Origin: Reyranella massiliensis 521 | Lineage (GTDB): Bacteria; Pseudomonadota; Alphaproteobacteria; Reyranellales; Reyranellaceae | DNA: 64,000 bases | Assembly: GCF_000312425.1 (NCBI RefSeq) | Contig: NZ_HE997181.1 | Location: 2,208,260 to 2,272,259, forward strand | Direction of reading: 5' to 3' | Shown: piece by piece, positions 59,673-64,000 of the stretch | How the letters are laid out: every line of letters begins with the position of its first letter | How positions within the stretch are numbered: the first letter of the stretch is position 1 | Made by a program: the position numbers and the translations under genes | The notes under the pieces: model-generated | Database searches by the model: none | Told to the model about the DNA's origin: nothing | The model's input: the letters and a program-made list of their open reading frames with translations, nothing else

Positions 59673-60821
59673 ATGCGTCTCCCGACCTTTCGCCTGCCGC
59701 GCAAGTTCCCTCTCAAGGTCGTCGCTTTCGCGACGGCAGTCATTGCCCTGGCCGGCGGCGGCTTTGCCGTCTTCTCCTTCACCGCGAATGCATCGCGGGT
59801 CGCGGCGTCCGAGCCGGTGATCCGGCCGGCGCGCGTCGTGGAAATTGCCTATCGCCGGCAGGTCCAGTCTTTGACCCTGGCCGGTACGGTCGTGCCACGC
59901 ATCGAGAGCACGCTGGGCTTCCGTGTCGCCGGCAAGATCGTACGGCGCGCCGTCGACGTCGGCGCTGCCGTGAAACCTGGCGATGTCATCGCCGAGCTCG
60001 ACCCCACCGACTATCGCCTTGCCGTCGACAATGCCCGCGCCGCGCTGGTCTCTGCCGAAGCCGACTATGCGCGCGCCAAGGCTGACCACGAACGCTACCT
60101 CAATTTGCGCGGAAGCACGGCGTTCGTCCCCCAGACCCTCGATCAGCGTCAGTCCCTGGCGTCGACGACGCTGGCTCGGGTGGATCAGGCCAAGAGCCAG
60201 CTCGCGACGGCGGAGAACAACCTCGACTACACGGTATTGCGGGCCGACGCTGCCGGCGTAGTGACCGCCGTTCAGGCCGAGGTCGGGCAGGTGATGGCAC
60301 AGGGCCAGGGCGTGGTCCGCGTCGCGCGCCTCGACGAACTCGAGATCCTGGTCGGCGTCCCCGAGCATCGCCTCAAGAGCGTGCGCGAAGCGTCCGTGGC
60401 AAGCTTCGAACTCTGGTCCGACCCGGGCCGTCGCCACGCCGCACGGCTGCGAGAACTGTCTCCCAGTGCCGATCCCGCGACCCGCACCTACCCCGCCCGG
60501 TTCAGCGTATTGGAGCCACCGCAATTCATCGGCCTCGGCATGACTGCGACACTGTCCTTCGATCGGCGAGATCCCACTCCGGTTGCCGAGGTTCCTCTCA
60601 GCTCCATCTTCCAGCGCGGTACGCAGCCGGCCGTCTGGGTGGTCGACCGCACGAGCGGCACCGTCGAGTTGAGAGCGGTGACGATCGCACGCTGGCGCGA
60701 CGACACCGCCGCCATCGCCTCCGGCGCCAAGGAGGGCGAGCTGATCGCCACGGCCGGCGTGCACAAGCTTGAGCACGGCCAGAAGGTCAAGCTGCAACTC
60801 CCGCAACACGCCGCCCGCTAG
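59673..60821 (+). CDS. RND efflux periplasmic adaptor subunit
   Basis: Membrane-fusion adaptor of a tripartite efflux pump, 382 residues. An N-terminal TM anchor (about residues 12-35, no lipobox) is followed by the barrel-sandwich lipoyl half VAGKIVRRAVDVGAAVKPGDVIAELD. A coiled-coil hairpin follows (about 115-180, ARAALVSAEADYARAKADHE), then the second lipoyl half (LRADAAGVVTAVQAEVGQV) and beta-barrel and membrane-proximal domains. AAGGA lies nine bases before the ATG. It is followed 44 bases later by the pump gene. Confidence 0.92.
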   Translation: MRLPTFRLPRKFPLKVVAFATAVIALAGGGFAVFSFTANASRVAASEPVIRPARVVEIAYRRQVQSLTLAGTVVPRIESTLGFRVAGKIVRRAVDVGAAVKPGDVIAELDPTDYRLAVDNARAALVSAEADYARAKADHERYLNLRGSTAFVPQTLDQRQSLASTTLARVDQAKSQLATAENNLDYTVLRADAAGVVTAVQAEVGQVMAQGQGVVRVARLDELEILVGVPEHRLKSVREASVASFELWSDPGRRHAARLRELSPSADPATRTYPARFSVLEPPQFIGLGMTATLSFDRRDPTPVAEVPLSSIFQRGTQPAVWVVDRTSGTVELRAVTIARWRDDTAAIASGAKEGELIATAGVHKLEHGQKVKLQLPQHAAR

Positions 60822-60865
60822 GCAGACCTACCTAGCAGCCCGCAATCTTCCGCGGAGAGACGGAC

Positions 60866-63800
60866 ATGACGACGCGCACCAACCTGTCAGCGCTGGCGTT
60901 GAAGTACAGCACGCTGACGGTCTTCTTCATGATCGCGCTGACGGCGGCCGGTATCTATGCGTTCTTCAATCTCGGCCGCGGCGAGGATCCGCCCTTCACC
61001 ATCAAGCAGATGGTCGTATCGGCCGCCTGGCCGGGCGCCACGTCGCGCGAGATTGAGCAACAGGTCACCGAGAAGATCGAGACCAAGCTCCAGGAACTGC
61101 CCTACTTCTTCAACGTGACGAGCTACACCAAGCCCGGCGAGACCGTGATCTATGTCTCGTTGCGCGACGATACTCCGCCCGCCAAAGTGCCTGACCTCTG
61201 GTACCAGGTGCGCAAGAAGGTCGGTGATATCAGATCATCCCTGCCACAGGGTGTGGTCGGTCCCTTCTTCAACGACGAATACGGCGACACCTACAGCCTG
61301 ATCTGGGCCTTCGAATCCGACGGCTTCTCGCCGGCCGAGGTCAAGGAGATCGTCAAGGCAGTGCGCCAGCGGCTACTGCGTGTTCCCGACGTTACCAAGG
61401 CCGACTTGATCGGCCTGCAGGACGAGAAGATCTATATCGAGTTCAGTCATGCCCGGCTCGCCATGCTGGGCGTGCCGGTCGATCAGATTCTGGAGGTTGT
61501 GCGCCGGCAGAATGCGATCGTCGCCACCGGCACGATCGAAACCAGCGGAGAGCGGGTCGCCGTGCGCGTCGATGGGGCGCCGACTTCGGCGGAAGAGCTC
61601 ATGGCCCTCCCCTTCACTGCCAATGGTCAGACGCTGACCCTGGGCGATGTGGCGGAGGTCAAGCGCGGCTACCAGGACCCGCGGCAGATCGCCATGCGCT
61701 TCAAGTCGAAGCCGGTGATCGGCCTCGGCGTGGTGATGGCGCAGGGCGGCAACGTCCAGACGCTGGGCAAAGCCCTCGACAAGACCATGAAGGAGATCGA
61801 GGCGAACTTGCCCATCGGCATCACCGTCCATCGCGTCGCCAATCAGCCCGAAGTCGTCGACAAGTCGTTCGAGGAGTTCATCGCCTCGCTGCTCGAGGCG
61901 CTAGCCATCGTGCTGGTCGTGTCTTTCATCAGCCTCGGCATTCGCACCGGCGTGATCGTGGCGTTCTCCGTACCGCTGGTGCTGGCGATCACCTTCGTGG
62001 GCATGCTGATGCTCGGCATCGACTTCCAGCGCATCTCGCTCGGCGCTCTGATCATCGCGCTCGGCCTGCTGGTCGACGACGCCATCATCGCCGTCGAGAT
62101 GATGATGGTGAAGCTGGAACAGGGGGCGAGCCGCCTCGAAGCCGCGACCTTCGCCTACACCTCGACGGCCTTCCCCATGCTGACCGGGACGCTGGTCACG
62201 GCTGTCGGCTTCGTTCCGGTGGGCTTCGCCCGGTCGGGCGCCGGCGAATACACCAACTCGATCTTCTGGGTGGTCGGCCTCTCGCTGATCATCTCCTGGT
62301 TCGTCGCCGTCCTGTTCACGCCCTGGATGGGCTATCACCTGCTGCCACAACCTAAGGTTCATCATCACGATCCCTATGGCGGCCGGCTCTACACGATGTT
62401 CCGCAAGCTGGTCGTGTGGTGCGTCACCTGGCGCAAGACCACGATCGCCATAACCGCGCTCGCCTTCGTGGCCTCGATGGCGGCATTCGGCCTGGTCCAG
62501 AAACAGTTCTTTCCGACCGCCAACCGGCCCGAGCTGATCGTCGACATGAAGCTGGCGCAGGGCGCTTCGTGGGCCGCGACCGACAAGGAAGTGCGCAAGC
62601 TCGAAAAGTGGCTCGGCGAGAATTCCGACGTCGCCTTCTACACGTCCTACATCGGCGCCGGCAGCCCGCGCTTCTACTTGCCCACGGTCCCGGAGCTCGC
62701 CAACGCCAATTTCGGCCAGGTCATCGTCATGACCAAGGATCTCCGCGCCCGCGAGCGCGTGGTTGCCGCGCTGGACAGGCTCTTTGCCCAGGACTTCGAA
62801 GCCGTCCGCGCCCGCGTGCAACGCCTGCAGAACGGCCCGCCGGTCAGCTATCCGGTGATGTTCCGCGTGCTGGGCGACGATCCACAGCAGGTCCGTACCG
62901 TCGCCGAACGCGTGCGGCAGGTCTTCAAGGCCGATCCGGCGACGCGCGACATCAACTTCGACTGGAACGAGCTGGCCAAGTCCGTGCGGCTGGAGGTCGA
63001 CCAGGCCAAGGCCCGCGCCCTGGGCGTCGACTCCCAGGTGCTGGGCAATGCCCTGCAGACGCTGCTGAGCGGTGTGACGGTCACGCAGTATCGCGAACGC
63101 ACCGAGACGATCGACGTCATCGCCCGCGCGATCGCGCCGGAGCGGCTGAGCGTCGAAGGTCTCGAAGCCATCAACTTCCGCACTGCCAATGGCGGCGTGG
63201 TCTCGCTGGCCCAGCTTGCGACGCTGAAGTTCGAGCTGGAAGAGCCGATCCTCTGGCGGCGCAACAAGGAACTGCTCATGACTGTCCGCGCCGGCGTCGC
63301 CGACGGCGTGCAGGGCCCGGATGTCGCTGCCCGCATCGACAAGGCGCTGGCGCCGCTGCGCGCCGAACTGCCGCCCGGCTATCGGATCGAGATCGGTGGC
63401 GATTCGGAGGAGTCGGCCAAGAGCCAGGCCTCCATCTTCAAGATGATGCCCCTCATGGCCTTCCTGATGGTGCTGTTCCTGATGCTCCAACTCCAGAGCT
63501 TCTCCAAGCTCGCACTGGTCATGCTGACGGCGCCGCTGGGTCTGATCGGCGTGTCGCTGTTCCTGCTGCTATTCAACCAGCCCTTCGGGTTCGTCTCGCT
63601 GCTGGGCGTGATTGCACTTGCCGGCATGATCATGCGCAACTCGGTGATCCTGGTGGATCAGATCGACCAGGATATCCGCGCCGGTCACACCGACTGGGAT
63701 GCGGTGATCGACGCCACGGTGCGCCGCGCGCGGCCGATCCTTCTGACCGCCGGCACGGCGATCTTCGCCATGATCCCGCTGTCCCGCAGCGTATTCTGGG

Positions 63801-63967
63801 GACCCATGGCTGTCGCCCTGATGGGCGGCCTGCTGGTGGCGACCGCCCTGACCCTGCTCTTCTTGCCGGCGCTCTATGCGGCCTGGTTCAGGGTGAAGAG
63901 ACCGTCCGCAACGGAGGCCGCGTCGCCGCAACACGTCCCGCCGACGCTCGCGATCGCGGCCGAGTAG
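60866..63967 (+). CDS. RND efflux transporter inner-membrane pump
   Basis: Proton-driven RND pump of 1033 residues with twelve TM helices and two large periplasmic loops. TM4 carries the proton-relay Asp pair in LGLLVDDAIIAVEM (about 403-416), and TM10-12 follow with NSVILVDQIDQDIRAG. The N-terminus KYSTLTVFFMIALTAAGIYAFFNLGRGEDPPF fits the branch of single-gene alphaproteobacterial RND pumps. GGAGA precedes the ATG. No outer-membrane TolC-type gene is in the window. Substrates unknown; the regulator suggests a toxic or hydrophobic inducer. Confidence 0.95.
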   Translation: MTTRTNLSALALKYSTLTVFFMIALTAAGIYAFFNLGRGEDPPFTIKQMVVSAAWPGATSREIEQQVTEKIETKLQELPYFFNVTSYTKPGETVIYVSLRDDTPPAKVPDLWYQVRKKVGDIRSSLPQGVVGPFFNDEYGDTYSLIWAFESDGFSPAEVKEIVKAVRQRLLRVPDVTKADLIGLQDEKIYIEFSHARLAMLGVPVDQILEVVRRQNAIVATGTIETSGERVAVRVDGAPTSAEELMALPFTANGQTLTLGDVAEVKRGYQDPRQIAMRFKSKPVIGLGVVMAQGGNVQTLGKALDKTMKEIEANLPIGITVHRVANQPEVVDKSFEEFIASLLEALAIVLVVSFISLGIRTGVIVAFSVPLVLAITFVGMLMLGIDFQRISLGALIIALGLLVDDAIIAVEMMMVKLEQGASRLEAATFAYTSTAFPMLTGTLVTAVGFVPVGFARSGAGEYTNSIFWVVGLSLIISWFVAVLFTPWMGYHLLPQPKVHHHDPYGGRLYTMFRKLVVWCVTWRKTTIAITALAFVASMAAFGLVQKQFFPTANRPELIVDMKLAQGASWAATDKEVRKLEKWLGENSDVAFYTSYIGAGSPRFYLPTVPELANANFGQVIVMTKDLRARERVVAALDRLFAQDFEAVRARVQRLQNGPPVSYPVMFRVLGDDPQQVRTVAERVRQVFKADPATRDINFDWNELAKSVRLEVDQAKARALGVDSQVLGNALQTLLSGVTVTQYRERTETIDVIARAIAPERLSVEGLEAINFRTANGGVVSLAQLATLKFELEEPILWRRNKELLMTVRAGVADGVQGPDVAARIDKALAPLRAELPPGYRIEIGGDSEESAKSQASIFKMMPLMAFLMVLFLMLQLQSFSKLALVMLTAPLGLIGVSLFLLLFNQPFGFVSLLGVIALAGMIMRNSVILVDQIDQDIRAGHTDWDAVIDATVRRARPILLTAGTAIFAMIPLSRSVFWGPMAVALMGGLLVATALTLLFLPALYAAWFRVKRPSATEAASPQHVPPTLAIAAE

Positions 63968-64000
63968 CGCCCAGGGTCAGGAGATACGGCCTTCCGCCGT

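Noticed and set aside
61901..63490. Minus-strand open frame of about 529 codons inside the RND pump
   Set aside because: It lies entirely within the well-supported pump gene and shows no domain features.

Overview
The window is a GC-rich bacterial chromosome segment, almost certainly from an alphaproteobacterium. The evidence is the gene order rpsB-tsf-pyrH, dnaE, lol genes, proS, DUF1467, mce, rnj, coaX, birA, nuoN to nuoA, tRNAs, hupB, lon, clpX, clpP, tig, together with a short ProRS that lacks the editing insertion. The tRNA-His gene encodes the canonical G-1:C73 pair, which argues against the Rhizobiales/Rhodobacterales/Caulobacterales clade. With the many Bug-type solute receptors and 2-oxoglutarate dioxygenases this points to a soil, Rhodospirillales- or Reyranella-like lineage; the genus is a guess. 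No IS element, prophage, CRISPR array or obvious pseudogene was seen, and no gene-free stretch exceeds 300 bases.

Positions 1-11,500 (minus strand) carry translation and replication genes: pyrH (cut by the window edge), tsf, rpsB, a DUF72 gene overlapping dnaE, a lipoprotein-release ABC transporter with two different permeases plus LolD, and proS. A plus-strand AzgA-type purine permease (11,644-12,936) interrupts this conserved order. It is followed by about 200 bases that look like a structured RNA ending in a strong terminator.

Positions 13,200-38,100 (minus strand) are a nearly unbroken housekeeping run. Read in the direction of transcription it goes tig, clpP, clpX, lon, hupB, tRNA-Val, tRNA-Asp, all fourteen complex I genes nuoA-nuoN in canonical order, then birA, coaX, rnj, mce and DUF1467. 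Stop/start overlaps are frequent, so translational coupling is likely.

Positions 38,000-45,200 hold tRNA-Leu, the NAD(P)HX repair enzyme nnr, tRNA-His, three tandem paralogous TetR-like regulators, a class I/II aminotransferase, and glnB-glnA. A textbook sigma-54 promoter precedes glnB and a rho-independent terminator follows glnA.

Positions 45,200-64,000 are accessory and catabolic. They hold a MaoC/HTD2-type acyl-CoA hydratase coupled to a family III CoA-transferase, two TauD/TfdA dioxygenases, a PhoD-like phosphodiesterase, two Bug/TctC solute-binding proteins without membrane partners, a GntR/FCD regulator divergent from one dioxygenase, a tartrate dehydrogenase-like enzyme, and an N-acyl-D-amino-acid-deacylase/ABM monooxygenase/PhyH dioxygenase operon. 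After these come a TMEM43-like membrane protein and a TetR-controlled RND efflux pair (adaptor plus pump) with a clear 21-base operator between the divergent genes.

The most promising unexplained items are the RNA-like region near 13,000, the tandem TetR trio with its candidate operator, the deacylase-ABM-PhyH operon, and the convergent overlap where a GntR coding end contains the neighbour's terminator. None is shown to be a new system by sequence alone.
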